This document shows positions 1 through 11,898 of a DNA stretch of 64,000 nucleotides, piece by piece; the first letter of the stretch is position 1; the number at the start of each line of letters is the position of its first letter. Position numbers and translations under genes: made by a program. The notes beneath the pieces are model-generated. The model was not told where the DNA came from, ran no database searches, and saw nothing but the letters and a program-made list of their open reading frames with translations. Source of the DNA: Utricularia gibba (Eukaryota; Streptophyta; Magnoliopsida; Lamiales; Lentibulariaceae); the NCBI GenBank assembly GCA_002189035.1, contig CM007992.1, positions 3,038,001 to 3,102,000 of the forward strand. Direction: 5' to 3'.

Positions 1-930
1 TACACATATTGCATAGGCAACCATTGCAATTTTAACCATAGGTTTGCCATTCAATTTCCTCTTTTTACCAAAAATGGTTGAGAAAATTGGCATATTTTAA
101 CACTTTGTTTATGTATTTAAATTTAAAAAGCAAATAAATACAAATTACAACAAGCTGAAGGCAGGTGATGACATCTCCATTGACATGTCGCAACATGGAA
201 CATGCCCATAAACACACACAGCCCATGCCAAAAATTGAAAGCACAAAATAAACTAATCATTTTGGCCACCTGTGAGCTGTCCTCCGCCACCGCATCATGG
301 GGCCTACCAAAAATAATCAATATTTAAATTACCTCACATAAATAAAATATAATTAATATTCAGTTTTCCCTAATGAAAAAAAAAACCACGTGTCCCCGTG
401 GACCTTGAGACAGTGATTCGTGAATGTCCATCCGTTTCGTTTCACGGGTAAAGAAATTTACCACAAAGTCCAACCACGGGGTGCCACGTTTTCCCATGTG
501 AAATGACAATACTGCCCTCGCATTATAACCGGCTGCATACTTGGGTGGTCGTGTTACAGAGCAGCGGCCACAAATGGAGGTGGATCGATTCTCAAGGAGG
601 CGGCCTGTTGGTAAATAGGAGTGGGGGTGAGGGTAAAATGGGAAGAGTGGAATATGAAGGAAAAAAAAGCAACCTTTCCACAGTGAGAAGTAAGCTATGT
701 TTTAAAATTCAAACAGTGGAATGGATAATATTATGGTGGAGTGTTTCCGGAACTGCCCCTGCTTTCACTCCTGAAAAAGCCACCTCCACCTCACCTTCAA
801 TACAGATGGATAGATACACACACTCCTCCTCTCTCCCCAGTAGGAAATTCTCTTTGTGGTTGCTGGGATAGGTGTTTTTTTTCTTCTCTCCTCTTGGTGT
901 GGGAGTGTGAGGAAAAAGGTGTGTGTTTTG
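1..930. other. Upstream region of the GATA gene
   Basis: No gene is recognisable here. The left 350 bases are AT-rich. A G-box core (CACGTG) lies at 387-392 inside an ABRE-like ACGTGTC context. The last 300 bases are richer in CT tracts, as expected of a plant 5' leader. Open frames at 503-871 and 741-959 show no family resemblance and overlap the leader of the next gene. Confidence 0.5.
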
Positions 931-1982
931 ATGGAGTATTTCGTTTCCGATTACTCTGAGTTTTCATCGGGTGACAATAAGAACAACAATGCGGGTACCC
1001 ATTTCACTATGGATGATCTGCTTGATTTTTCCAAGGAAGAAGAGACGATTACCGACGCGGATGCGTTTCTGGTGAATTCTGGTGATTTTTCCACTCTTAA
1101 TCCTGTTGAGAGTTGCAATTCGTCGGTTTCCGGTGGCCCTGAGCCTCCGCATTGCGACGGGAAAATCGCTTGCCAGAGCTCTGTCACCGATTCCTCATCC
1201 CAATTTCCTGGGAACGACCTCTGCGTTCCGGTAATTTTTTTGTTTTTTGAATTTTTTTGGGGTTGTTGAGTTTGGGTTTGATTGTTTAAAATGTGTAAAA
1301 TTAGTACGAGGATTTAGCGGAGCTGGAATGGCTGTCGAATTTCGTGGAAGAATCCTTCTCAAACGAGGACCTTGGCTGTTTAATTCCGGCGACGGCGAGC
1401 GACACGTCATCCTCCATCACCGGCATTCCGGTGCCAGTGCAGGCATCGACGCCGATGCCGGCCACGTTTCCGTCGGAAGTGTCGGTGCCAGGGAAAGCCC
1501 GTAGCAAGCGGCCACGCGCGACGCCCTGCGACTGGTCCTCACGCGTACTCCATGTGGCGGCGGCGAAGAAACATGACTCCGGTGGCAACGGCGCACCGGA
1601 AACACCCCACACCGCCCGAAAATGCCTCCACTGCGCGTCGGAGAAGACTCCCCAGTGGAGAACGGGGCCAATGGGCCCGAAAACCCTGTGCAACGCGTGC
1701 GGCGTGCGCTACAAATCAGGGCGACTGGTGCCGGAGTATCGCCCCGCGGCCAGCCCCACATTCGTCTCCAACAAGCACTCCAACTCCCACCGGAAGGTGC
1801 TGGAGCTCCGGCGCCAGAAGGAGCAGCAACGGCAACAAGCAATGGGTCGTGTCTCCATATTCAACGGTTGCGATGATTTCATGATTCATCACCACTCTCA
1901 ACGCCCAGGATTCAAGGCACATGATGTAGGCCACTTTGACGAACCCGCTCCATACCCAATCGGCGGCGCCGCGCTCTTCTAA
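931..1982 (+). CDS. GATA-type zinc finger transcription factor (subfamily A)
   Basis: Predicted nuclear transcription factor binding (A/T)GATA(A/G) sites. Two coding exons, 931-1230 and 1305-1982, joined in phase 0 across a 74-nt GT-AG intron; the product is 325 residues. The single zinc finger has the plant type IV spacing C-X2-C-X18-C-X2-C with cysteines at about 206, 209, 228 and 231 ([16 protein letters not shown]... [19 protein letters not shown]). A basic stretch follows. The acidic motif [19 protein letters not shown] at the start of exon 2 is typical of the Arabidopsis GATA1-14 subfamily A, where short introns split the N-terminal half. The start at 931 was chosen because it begins the acidic N-terminus; an in-frame earlier start at 856 would add an unrelated hydrophobic leader. 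The gene is intact. The exact paralogue (GATA5/6/7/12-like) cannot be decided here. Confidence 0.93.
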
Positions 1983-2205
1983 ACTCACCGGCGCAGCCTC
2001 GCCCCATTGCTCACTCACTCCACTACACTCCTGAGAGCGAGAGCCACATTCCAAATTCCAATTTTTTTCATGTAAAACCTGCATCTGAATTCCATCATTC
2101 TGCCCGAGTTCACTTGTTATTTTTATTAGAACAAGTATATAAGATTATAAATTATTAATAATCATTTAGATTTAATCTTTTTAAATATTATATATATTTA
2201 TTTCT

Positions 2206-2954
2206 TAGAAAAAATTTCAAATTTTCCATTAATATTTGTTATGAAATTTATTTTTGACATCAAACTTTTACGATTTCATTTTTTTCCATTAAACATGTAT
2301 ACATCGTTTTATTTTTATCATTATACTATAAATCGATTTAAAAATATTGAAAAATTGATTCAAACTAATTTAGATTGGTTCATATAGTAAATTCACAAGA
2401 CAATACATTCAAAAATAACAAAACCATTCATGGACGATAAAATTATATATTCATGAACAATAAAGTACTACATCAGCAAAAAAACAAAGTCTAATAAACT
2501 TATCTCTAGTTAATGTAGATAAAATAGAGTTATGTAATTTATGTGTTTGTGAATAGAGAATTATATTATTTCTGTGTTTGTGGGTTATCTTTTGAATTTT
2601 TTTTGTATCTTTCTATAACTAAGCATAAGTATGAAGAAATTTAATTAGAGATAAGTTTATTAGACTTTCTAATTTTGATGGTATAGTACTTTATTGTTCA
2701 TGAATGTATGTTTTTGTTATTAATGAATGTATGATTTTATTGTTTTTAATGAATATATTGTCTTATGAGTTCACTATATGTACTAGTTTAAATCGGTTCA
2801 AACTGATTTTTTAATATTTTTAAATCGGTTTAGAGTGTAATAACACAAATGAAACGATTTATATATATATTTAATGGTAAAAATGAAATCGTGAAAGTTT
2901 GATGTTAAAAATGAATTTTAGAGCAAACATTAATGATAAATTCAAAATTTTCTA
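2206..2954. mobile_element. Foldback (MITE-like) element with long imperfect inverted arms
   Basis: The left arm (about 2206-2510) reads as the imperfect reverse complement of the right arm (about 2640-2954). Matching blocks in order include the terminal TAGAAAA / TTTTCTA, the block ACATCAAACTTT(T/C)ACGATTTC (left about 2258, right about 2885-2905), AACAATAAAGTACTA (left about 2457, right about 2683-2697) and AGTCTAATAAACTTATCTCTA (left about 2489, right about 2645-2668). The central 130 bases are not paired. There is no open reading frame, so it is non-autonomous. Target-site duplication is not clear because the flanks are AT-rich. Confidence 0.7.
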
Positions 2955-5900
2955 TTCTTTCTTATATAGTTGGACTTCAATTATAGACGTCCGTCCGTCT
3001 GGTGTGAAACCCGCCCATGGGATTTGAATTGGGAGACGAGGCGCAAGTGGGCGGCAAGCCATGGGAGAATGGGTGGAAAGCTTTAATCCCAGGGCCCAGT
3101 CCTTCTTCACTCTACGGGACACATGATGCACATGGGAGCCTTCTTCTCAATTCCACTGTTTAATCATGAATACCAGCCATTCATCGCCTTCGCCACCCCT
3201 CCTTTTTTATTTACTCTAACCATTTGATGTCCTAGTAATAGAGTAATGTGTCGTGTTTCCAATATCTCGTCTTGGCATAGCTACTACTTTATCTAATGAA
3301 TAAAAAGTTGTATTTCATGGCTTAGTAATTAGCCTTGGCATGAGTTGCACTTGCAGAGTTACTAGTCAATCAATGAGTTAGCATAAAAAATATAACTTGT
3401 GGAGTCATAGGTTAGATATGTGAACTTAATTCATATCACGAATTGACGTGAGTTGAATATTTGAGATGCAATCATCCCATTTACTTTAACCATCTTTTTA
3501 TCCTAGCTTGCAAAGGAAATAACATAAAGATTCATATAGTAACATGTGTGTTCTAATCAGTGTTTATCATAATTTACAAAAAAAATAAAATAATGACACA
3601 CAATGACATCACATGTACTTTAAGCTGGTGATTGTCATAACTTATGAAGAATAACATCTTATTTATATTAACTTATGTTTGTTATATATATGTATATTTA
3701 AAAAATATAAATTGACTCGAATCAAACTTAGGTAAAAAATATCTTATTTGACTCCTACTTGTTGAAAATACAAATACAAGTTACCTATACTCATTTGCAT
3801 ATGAATTAACATGCGAGTTACTTGAGTCAACTCATATTCGTGCCTAAGATAACTAGTAATAGTGAATGCCGTGTTAGCTATATTGCAACTTTAATTAGTT
3901 TGATATCAACTAATAATATATTGAATGTTAGATCGATATCATCATCTAGTAATGAATCCAGATTAGAAGATAAAATAAAAAAGAGGTAAATTGTGGTGTT
4001 GTATGTATGAATACTTATTTTGAGACATTTCTCCAATTCTTGTCATCTAATCCTCTTCACCTTTTTCACACAATGTTTTTAACTAATCAAAACTAAATTT
4101 TTTTCTGCACTTTTAACACACTATGTCAAAAATATTATTAATGATTACTAAATCATAGTCCAACAAAAAAAAATTATATGAATTTACTATTGGCCCATTT
4201 CAAACTAGGCCCAATAAGCATAGAAAAATTATTTTATAAGATTTTGATAGGGGTGAAAATTTGATAAATGAATTACATAATCCAATCTATCCATTCAAGT
4301 GGATTGTATATAGATTATATCATTTGTTGTTTGAATTGGATTAAATGATATGATTTAAATTGATTTTGAAGTAATAGATGTGAACCCAATCTATTCTTTT
4401 TTTTTTTTTATCTATTTATGTTTTGATTACATGATATATAGATAATCATTCATTATTATAACAAATAATTATACAAAATTTTTATTAAAATAATAAAATA
4501 CAAAACATCAAATTAACTATTATTAATATTCATTTTTCACTACATCGGTAATAATAATCAAAATAAAAAATCTATAAATATAATAATTACTGTATGACAG
4601 GATGCAAAATTGTTTTTTATATTTCATAGTTAATAAGAAATTAGATTAATTAGGTTCAAATATTAAGCAATTAAATAATTTGTACCCAACATATGTTTGG
4701 TTGTAGCATTTTTATTATTATGCCAAGGCAGCATATAAAAACTAAATGTTAAGGAATTAATATTTTATTGTTTCACTAATTATGTTTTTTTTTAATAATT
4801 TTATTAAAACTATTCGACCGTGAACGTTATTGTCATATGTATTAAAACTAATAATTCAAAAAATCGAGATTTATATTGCAAATGTTTCTTTCTAGAATAT
4901 TATGATTAGAAAACGACCATTCATATAGATTTATTTTAAAATATTATATAAAATAGTTGAAATATTTCCAAAAAAACAACATTAATTTAAAAAATCAATA
5001 AATATACAAAGACTCCAAATTGAAGTTTCCATCATTTCCTCTATTTTTCTTCCTAATTTTTTTAAGTGATATTTTCCAACTCAATTTTAGAAAGTTGATT
5101 TTTTTAATTAAATTTCGTTTTTTCATTTTCAATTTCCTATGTGGGTAACAAAATCTAATTTGGTCCAACTTAACATGCTCGAGTAGACTTAATAAAACTA
5201 TATATATCTAGTCAATACATATATGTCCTAATCATTGCTGTTAAAATGGAAAAACGAAACATGTAACAAATCCCACATAGGTAACATACTGGGAAAGAGG
5301 AAAAGATCAAGTAAAATGACAACGCGAATTTTATACCAGCCTTTTTTACGAACATAAAGGAGGATCTTTGATGGAAACTTCAAAATTAAATATGTTTGAT
5401 TTGAAATAATTTCAGAAAAGGTAATCATCTGGGAAACTTCTTATCAAATATGAAAAAAAAAACATAGAATCATAAAAATCGTACATCTGAACCGCACAAT
5501 ATGATATAACGGAAGCGTCTATCACGACAAATAGACAAACTTATTTTCCATCACTTTAGTCTTGTGTACCGAAAGCAACTCAATCTGATTTCTTGTTGGA
5601 ATGATTTTTTTTTTTAAAAGATAATGTTGTACTTTATCATAAAAAATAAATTAGAAATCTGATTCATGTTATTTAAAATAAAATAAAATAAAAATTTATT
5701 TAAGACAAATGGAGCAGTTAATGCTCCATTGTTTCCATGGAAGGGGGTGGTGATGGGTATGGGTGAAGGGGCACAGCAACAACATGTTGGACCCCAAGCT
5801 TCCATCAATCATAATTTTCACAAATAGACGCATCATTTCTATTAAATTAGAAGCCTTATTTCTATTTTCTTAATTCATTTTAATTATATTTTTCAAAATG

Positions 5901-6261
5901 ATGACTCAAAGACATTTATTCCGTGATTTTTTTCATTTCTAATAAAAATATGAAATGATTGAAGAACATGAGTGCATTATTTTGGGGGCAGCTTAAAATA
6001 TTGGATAAATAAAGAATATCCGGTTCATTACCACAACCCTAAGTAGTAATTATTTTGATTATAATCCAGAGGGAGGGAGGCGGCCATTTATTTATTTTTT
6101 AAATAATGTGATTGCTGCCCACCAAACCCGGCCCGTGATGGGTTTATTTCCGCACCACATATTTTTCTAGAAATTCATAATTACTCCCAAATCCGAGTCA
6201 TAATTTCTTAAATTGACCCCAAGCTGCCTCGGTGAATGAGGCAACGTTTGTAATCCACTTC

Positions 6262-6712
6262 AATTCTATTAAATTCAATTTTATTTTCATCAAATTGATT
6301 CTATCTTTGCAATATGTATCGGATTCTCTTTTATAAGAATTTATTTTTGCGAATCAATTCAATTTCTTTAAAAACATGTATGTGTAGGTTCTCATACATA
6401 ATTATTTTATATAAATTGATTTTAATAAATAAAATTAATATCATTCTCATTTATTAGTATAGAATTATAATTAATATTATATTTAAATTAAATATTAATT
6501 GGATAATATTAGTTGAGATTTTGATAAATATTGATATTATATAATATGTTTTATTAAATAAATTTATAAAATATGATCATTAATTTATTTATAAAAATAA
6601 CCTCTTATTTTTTTCACTCCAAATATTAATAAATTCTATAATAATCGTATTTTAAAATAATTATAAACGTATATCAATTCTCATTTTATTATAATTTTAA
6701 ATTATATTAAAT
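6262..6712 (+). repeat. Dispersed AT-rich repeat, copy 1
   Basis: About 450 bases that align in the same orientation with 33130-33605. Shared stretches run in the same order: CTATTAAATTCAATT / CTACTAAATTCAATT, GATTTTAATAAATAAA, a 28-base identical block around 6515-6545 (matching about 33390-33418), TTTATAAAATATGA, and CTCCAAATATTAAT-like text. No coding capacity; probably a decayed non-autonomous transposon. Confidence 0.6.
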
Positions 6713-7966
6713 GATTTTTTAGAATGCTGCCTGAATTTCCGGTCTTTATATTGTTATATATTAATCATTTTGTAAATTATATTAGAAGGTTGATGAAATA
6801 AGTAGGAGGCAATCAATCCATCCCTTTCTCAGGGTCATTGTCTTGTGAAAGGGGCGAGTGCGTGTCAGCGTATGACCGCATGATTATTTTCATACTATGG
6901 GAGCATGGTGACACCATACCCACTTTTTAACACACGCACTCAGGAGTAAAACAAAATTCTAATTTTTTATTATCAAAATAAAAAAAAATTAATTCATACT
7001 TTTTATTTATCTTAAAAATAACACATGAATGCAAAATAAATCATTTTATTCAATCTAATTTCTTATTCTCGCCTCTTATAGGATGTTATCCAAATTAAAT
7101 ATTTAAATTTCATAGTTTTATGTTTTTTTTCATCTTTAGTCAATAACTTGCTAGATAGTCACTCATTTTTAATTTTGAAGATACTACCAATAAAGCTTTG
7201 TCATCTTCTAGAAAAGGTCTTGTTCAAAACTTTGGCAGTTATTCTATATAATTTCTTCATCTAATTCATTCTTAATCAAAGTGGAATTCGTCTAACATAG
7301 TTATGCCACCCTTCCTTGGATCTGCTATTTTTTCATATATTTGAATTCCATTTCTTTAAAGTTATTCCCCAATTTTTCAATATGAATGGTTATTTATATA
7401 ATTATTTTTATTCTAGTTCACATTCTTATTTTACGAAAAAGTATTTTGATAATTTGTACTGTACCAAGATGTTTTTTTTACTGATTCTATGTGGGATTGT
7501 GTTTTCCGTAATGAACAAAAAATTAAGATTTAAAATGATTATTTTTTTCGACATATATATCATGTGATGATTATTTTTCTAAAAGCCAATAGATAATAAA
7601 GAGCTTGGTTTAAAAAATTGAGGGTCGATAAAAAATCAAGTGGACTACAAAGCTAGACGTCACTTTTGAGGGCCTCAAATAAAACTCTTTCCTTTCATAT
7701 TATTATTATTATTTAAAATATTATTGTTGCACGTTTTTACATTTTCTAAAATATTAAATTCAACTTCCCCCAAAAACGACATACCAACTGTCGTTTTGAA
7801 ACATTTGTTTTTTATTTTCTTGGTGCAAAAGATTTAATTAGGAAGCCAAATTTCTAGGGGCCCGAAATAAAAATAAGAAAAAAATAGGCCCCTATTATAA
7901 AATGCCTATTTCAGAATAAACAATTCCAATTAGTCTCAATAATTGATTTCATCGGAAATTAATTGT

Positions 7967-7977
7967 TATATATATAT
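7967..7977 (+). promoter_or_regulatory. Likely TATA box of the DREB gene
   Basis: A run of alternating TATATATATA lies about 90 bases before the ATG at 8063, a usual distance for a plant TATA box plus a short leader. Confidence 0.45.
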
Positions 7978-8062
7978 TTGGTATCATCATTCATTTTACT
8001 TGCACTGCGTTGCCCCCACTCGGCATCCTTTTCCTTTGGCTAATCGTTCTGAATTATTGGAA

Positions 8063-8673
8063 ATGGGCGACGACCGGCCAGTCGAGAGGCGGGGGAAGAA
8101 GAGGGCGAGGGATCGGGGAACCAAGCATCCCGTCTACAGAGGCGTCCGTATGCGTAGCTGGGGGAAATGGGTGTCGGAAATCCGGCAGCCCAGGAAGAAA
8201 ACGCGCATTTGGCTGGGGACGTATTCCACGGCGGAGATGGCGGCGCGTGCTCATGACGTGGCGGCGCTGAGCATCAAGGGAAGCGCCGCGGTTCTCAACT
8301 TCCCCCATCTCAGAGGGACGCTGCCTCTCCCGAGTCTCAATCGCCGAGTGATGTCCAGGCCGCGGCGGCGAAGGCGGCGGCGATGGAGGAGATTCGTGCT
8401 TCGCCGAATTGCTCCTCGTCGCCGGAGAATTCTGGGCCGGCCTCCTGTGAGGAAGACAACGAGGAGCTGGGGGAGATCATTGAGCTCCCCAGTTTGGAGG
8501 GGAATGATGAGTTGAGAGGTGAGTTCCCTGCGGCTGATCCGATGGAGGGTTGGCTCCAGCCGCCGTGGTGCGCGGCGGATAAAGACCTCTGGGAGTACTT
8601 CCCCGATCAAGTGGGCGCCGGCGGAGGGCTGCCGATCACATGCAGCTTCTTGATGACGAATTTGGCCGGATGA
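8063..8673 (+). CDS. AP2/ERF factor, DREB A-4 (TINY-like), frame broken once
   Basis: Single-exon AP2/ERF transcription factor for GCC/DRE-type promoter sites. The AP2 domain is complete at residues 24-81, with [17 protein letters not shown], the DREB-type Val14, [20 protein letters not shown] and LNFPHL. Position 19, usually Glu in DREBs, is Gln (IRQPRKK). After [13 protein letters not shown] the frame shifts: the frame-1 continuation is an Arg-rich tail ending at 8515, while the next frame from about 8323 carries the A-4 hallmark [18 protein letters not shown], an acidic region and a stop at 8671-8673. One additional C in the CCC at 8329-8331 would join them; 611 nt plus one is a whole number of codons (203 residues). 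Alternative: a real truncation giving a 150-residue AP2 protein with a basic tail and no activation domain. Family call is firm; the state of the gene is not. Confidence 0.88.
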
Positions 8674-10159
8674 ATAACGAAGTAAGTCCCCTCCTGCGGT
8701 GTGCCTTGTGCTTTTCTTCTTGTACGTTCCGTTTGAGCATCTTGAAAAGTCAGATTTTAAACCGAATTACACCATTTCTCTCTGTAAAATACATATTTTA
8801 ATCATAAAATCTACATGTAATTCGAGTTAAAGTCTGATTTTTATAGTGCTACTGAACCTTGTGTTATTTTCATTTTTCAATTCCAATAAAAATATAATTA
8901 ATTATTAAAAACACACATTTAATTTTGGCATTTTCAATTGAAATTATTAGATTTTTAAAATATACCTAAAAAAAATTGATATGCTCAGAACGCATTAACC
9001 AACGCTTCTCTGGCGGATAAGATATTTGTAGACAACGCGGTGATCGGGTCGTTTATTTTCTATTTTTTTCCCTTGGTGGGCCCAGAGTAAGTTGCAGCCG
9101 TACAAGAACACCAATTTTTTTTTTCTGATTTAAAGGTTTGTTATGCAATTTGAATAAATTTTAAGATTTCGAAATAGAATAAATTTGATATTGTAAAACT
9201 GTTTTATAAAATAACATAAAATTATATAATAAAATCTAGTAAAATAAAATATATATTATAAAGTTTAATATGAACTCTTAAAAAATTAAATAAAATCATT
9301 TTAACAAATTATGAAAACAGAACAAATTCGTAATAACCGAATTATCACAAACGCCATTCGATGGTAAAAAAATAATAATAAAAAAAATGAAAATAATACT
9401 ATGATATGCCCGTACAATAATCGCATTGATCAGGAGACAATTTCTTACACCTAACACGCGTTTGCTTGTGGCTTGGCAACGGGGGCCTCCCTTTGTTCCA
9501 CCGGAGCTCAATCAATCGTTCTCACCATCTCAGCTGGCCGGCACTCGCTCTGCGCAATGTCCGTTTTACCCTTCTATTTATTTTTATTTTTATTTTTTTG
9601 AACAAAAATGTGTTTTTATGATGATAATTATTTAAATACGATGTGATTTCAGTATTTCATTATATAAATGATAAAAATGCTATCTTTACACATTATTAAT
9701 ATTTTAAAATTTTAATATTATTTTCATTAGGTGTCATTAATATTTTAGTATCAAATAACGGAAAGTAATGTTATTTTCTATCAAATTTCTGAATGCTCTT
9801 TAAAATAATTAATTGGAAAATCCTCGAGAATATTGCTACCCTTTTCTACTAGAAACACGAAAATCCTAGGGGAGTAGGGGCCAAATATGAATATTGGAAA
9901 CATTGGGGGTGCAATTCCAAAAACAATTTATACAAGAAATTCATAGTAGAGGGGCAATGAATCACGTGTCATAATGCGGTGGGAAGTCAGTTGGATGGGA
10001 TGGCGGCATTATCAACGACTAACTACCTAATTAACAGATCAATCAGTAGAACAATTATACAAATTCCTATGCGATCCCTCGTGTAATCATCTAACAATCT
10101 TGAATTTTTATTGTATTTTACAAATGTATACAAAAATATGATATTTTTCTGAAATCAAA
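8674..10159. other. AT-rich intergenic region
   Basis: No gene supported. The open frames at 9296-9511 and 9426-9635 lie on opposite strands of the same GC-richer patch and show no family motif. An ACGTGTC element is present at about 9963-9970. Confidence 0.5.
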
Positions 10160-11434
10160 CTAGAAGTCAATATTTTCCCATAATGGGCTTAGACACGCAT
10201 AATCATCCTCTAATGAGTTGCTACGTGGGAGGGGAATAGCTTCTGATTCTGTGAGTAATGGTCCGCCCGACTCTGTGAAAACAATGAACATATATATATA
10301 TCAGTTGTGATTAATGATTATAAAAAGTATACTTGAAAAATGGAAAATTGATTACCATTCATAAGAGTATCGATGTACTCGAGTGTATAAAGATTTTGAT
10401 CCTGATGCGTAGCCTCGAATGTATTGGCAGTAGACTGAGAATGCTGTTCTTCGTGCAAACAGGTGAAATCCATAATAGGATTCTGCGCCACAGGTGGTGC
10501 TGCATGCTGCTGCACAGCCGGGGTTGTAATAACACACGGTTCAGGTTGGGAGCATGGAGGAGGAGCTGAAGAATTGGGCTGCTGCTCAATAAATGTGGAA
10601 CCGTTTCCACCAAGCACTCTCTTTTTCTGCACCCGTTTTGCAGTCATATGCTTCCGGTATTTCTGAAAATGAGATCATAGAACAACACAATTAAAAAAAA
10701 AGAATGAATGCAGATGATCGAAAATCAGGGTTTTCATCCTCAAAACATGCAGTACCTGTAGATGGCTCGCTACATGTTCTCGTGTTAGTCCGGGCACGTT
10801 CATCTCCACCAGAATTTTCTTGGGTGAAGCATCTGAAAACCCAAAAAATTGTGTCATCCTTCCGATAAAAAATTCTTAAACCCTAAACCCTTTACGGAAA
10901 TATTTTCTTACTTTCCAACCCTATTTTGTTGACCGCATTCAGGAAGATTTCATGGAGTTTAGCGTCCCAGCTAATCCTTGGCTTCTTCGAGGTTTCACCC
11001 ACATGCATGTTGTGGGCTCCTCCTCTGCTAGATGGGGGCGTTCCATCCGTTTGCATTGGTATCGGGACGGCTTGTTCAGCAACCCCCCGCCCCCGGAATA
11101 CATCTTGACGACCAAGCTCACCACTTTCAACATGCAGTACAAATTCATGCCGTCGGGGAGGCAAATGCAAGCGACTTTTCTGGTTCCCTTCGAAACGGAG
11201 ACCACTGCGTTAACATAAAAATCACGATTTAGCGCCATGATTCACAACGTCGAACGGGAAAATCACCAAGGGAGGAACACGATGCCTACTGATTGCAACC
11301 ACAGGAGTCGTCAAGACCGGATTCCTGATCAAATGCACACCGTAATCATCGCAGGTGAAAAAATCCAGCCTCCCTCGAAACATTTCGAACGTCTCGGACG
11401 TCAACGTGCATAAGGAAAGAGCGGGAGAATCCAT
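10160..11434 (-). pseudogene. Type-B response-regulator-like gene with degenerate receiver
   Basis: Four exon-like blocks on the minus strand: about 11434-10912, 10832-10756, 10662-10356 and 10272-10160, the last three joined by good GT-AG introns. They encode a GARP/MYB-like DNA-binding domain (KKPRISWDAKLHEIFLNAVN, then ASPKKILVEMNVPGLTREHV, then KYRKHMTAKR) and a C-terminal tail ending LSPLWENIDF. Upstream, 11434-11222 resembles only the second half of a receiver: LDFFTCDDYG in the position of the phospho-acceptor Asp, TPVVAISRHR, and VVNHGA. The usual following motif (DY-V-P-like) appears as DFYVNAV in another frame, while the main frame has two stops (TGA, TAA) at about 11208-11225 before rejoining the GARP frame. 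The first half of the receiver is missing. In Arabidopsis such proteins act in cytokinin responses. Here it is either a pseudogene or a GARP-only gene starting at an internal Met such as 11056. Confidence 0.75.
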
Positions 11435-11441
11435 GAGAACC

Positions 11442-11483
11442 GAGAAGTGAGAAGTGAAAAGTGAGAAGTGAGAAGTGAAAAGT
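11442..11483. repeat. Short tandem repeat GAGAAGTGAGAAGTGAAAAGT x2
   Basis: Two nearly perfect copies of a 21-22 base purine-rich unit sit just upstream of the first ATG of the response-regulator-like gene. Each unit is itself built from GAGAAGT/GAAAAGT heptamers. Confidence 0.8.
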
Positions 11484-11898
11484 GATGATTATAGAGAGTG
11501 ATATGGATATATATATTTATTTATTTCGTTATATTATGTTAAAATTTTTTGTAATGGGCCGACGGAAACCCATAGTACAAATTGGGCTCGTGGAAAACCC
11601 ATTATGAATTAGGGCTTTGGCATCCGTTATTCGATTGAGTGAAGCTACACCTATGGAGCATGAAACTGAGCTGAGAAGGCTTCGCCTTTATCCCCTGTAT
11701 GGATCAGAAAGGATGGTTCCTGCTCTGCCCTCAATCCATTTTCGTTCGATTCCTTCGAAAGCCGGCGTTGAAACAGCATTCAAATTCACAATGCTTACTT
11801 AAAAACAAGACTAGTTGCACTACAGAGAATCCTTAGCGGAAAAAACAGAGTGACAAATATGTATCCTCGTGGGGTTCTGAAATCTGCAACGCAGCATC

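Larger units (their letters stand above)
1983..8062. other. Long AT-rich intergenic region
   Basis: Six kilobases with no supportable gene. It contains a foldback element (2206-2954), a more GC-rich patch at about 2990-3170 with no coding signal, and one copy of a dispersed AT-rich repeat (6262-6712). Open frames at 5228-5428, 5614-5808 and 7316-7567 have AT-rich random composition and no recognisable motif. Confidence 0.6.

Noticed and set aside
7316-7567. 83-codon plus-strand frame
   Set aside because: Composition is Phe/Tyr/Ile-rich as expected from AT-rich random DNA; no motif or promoter.
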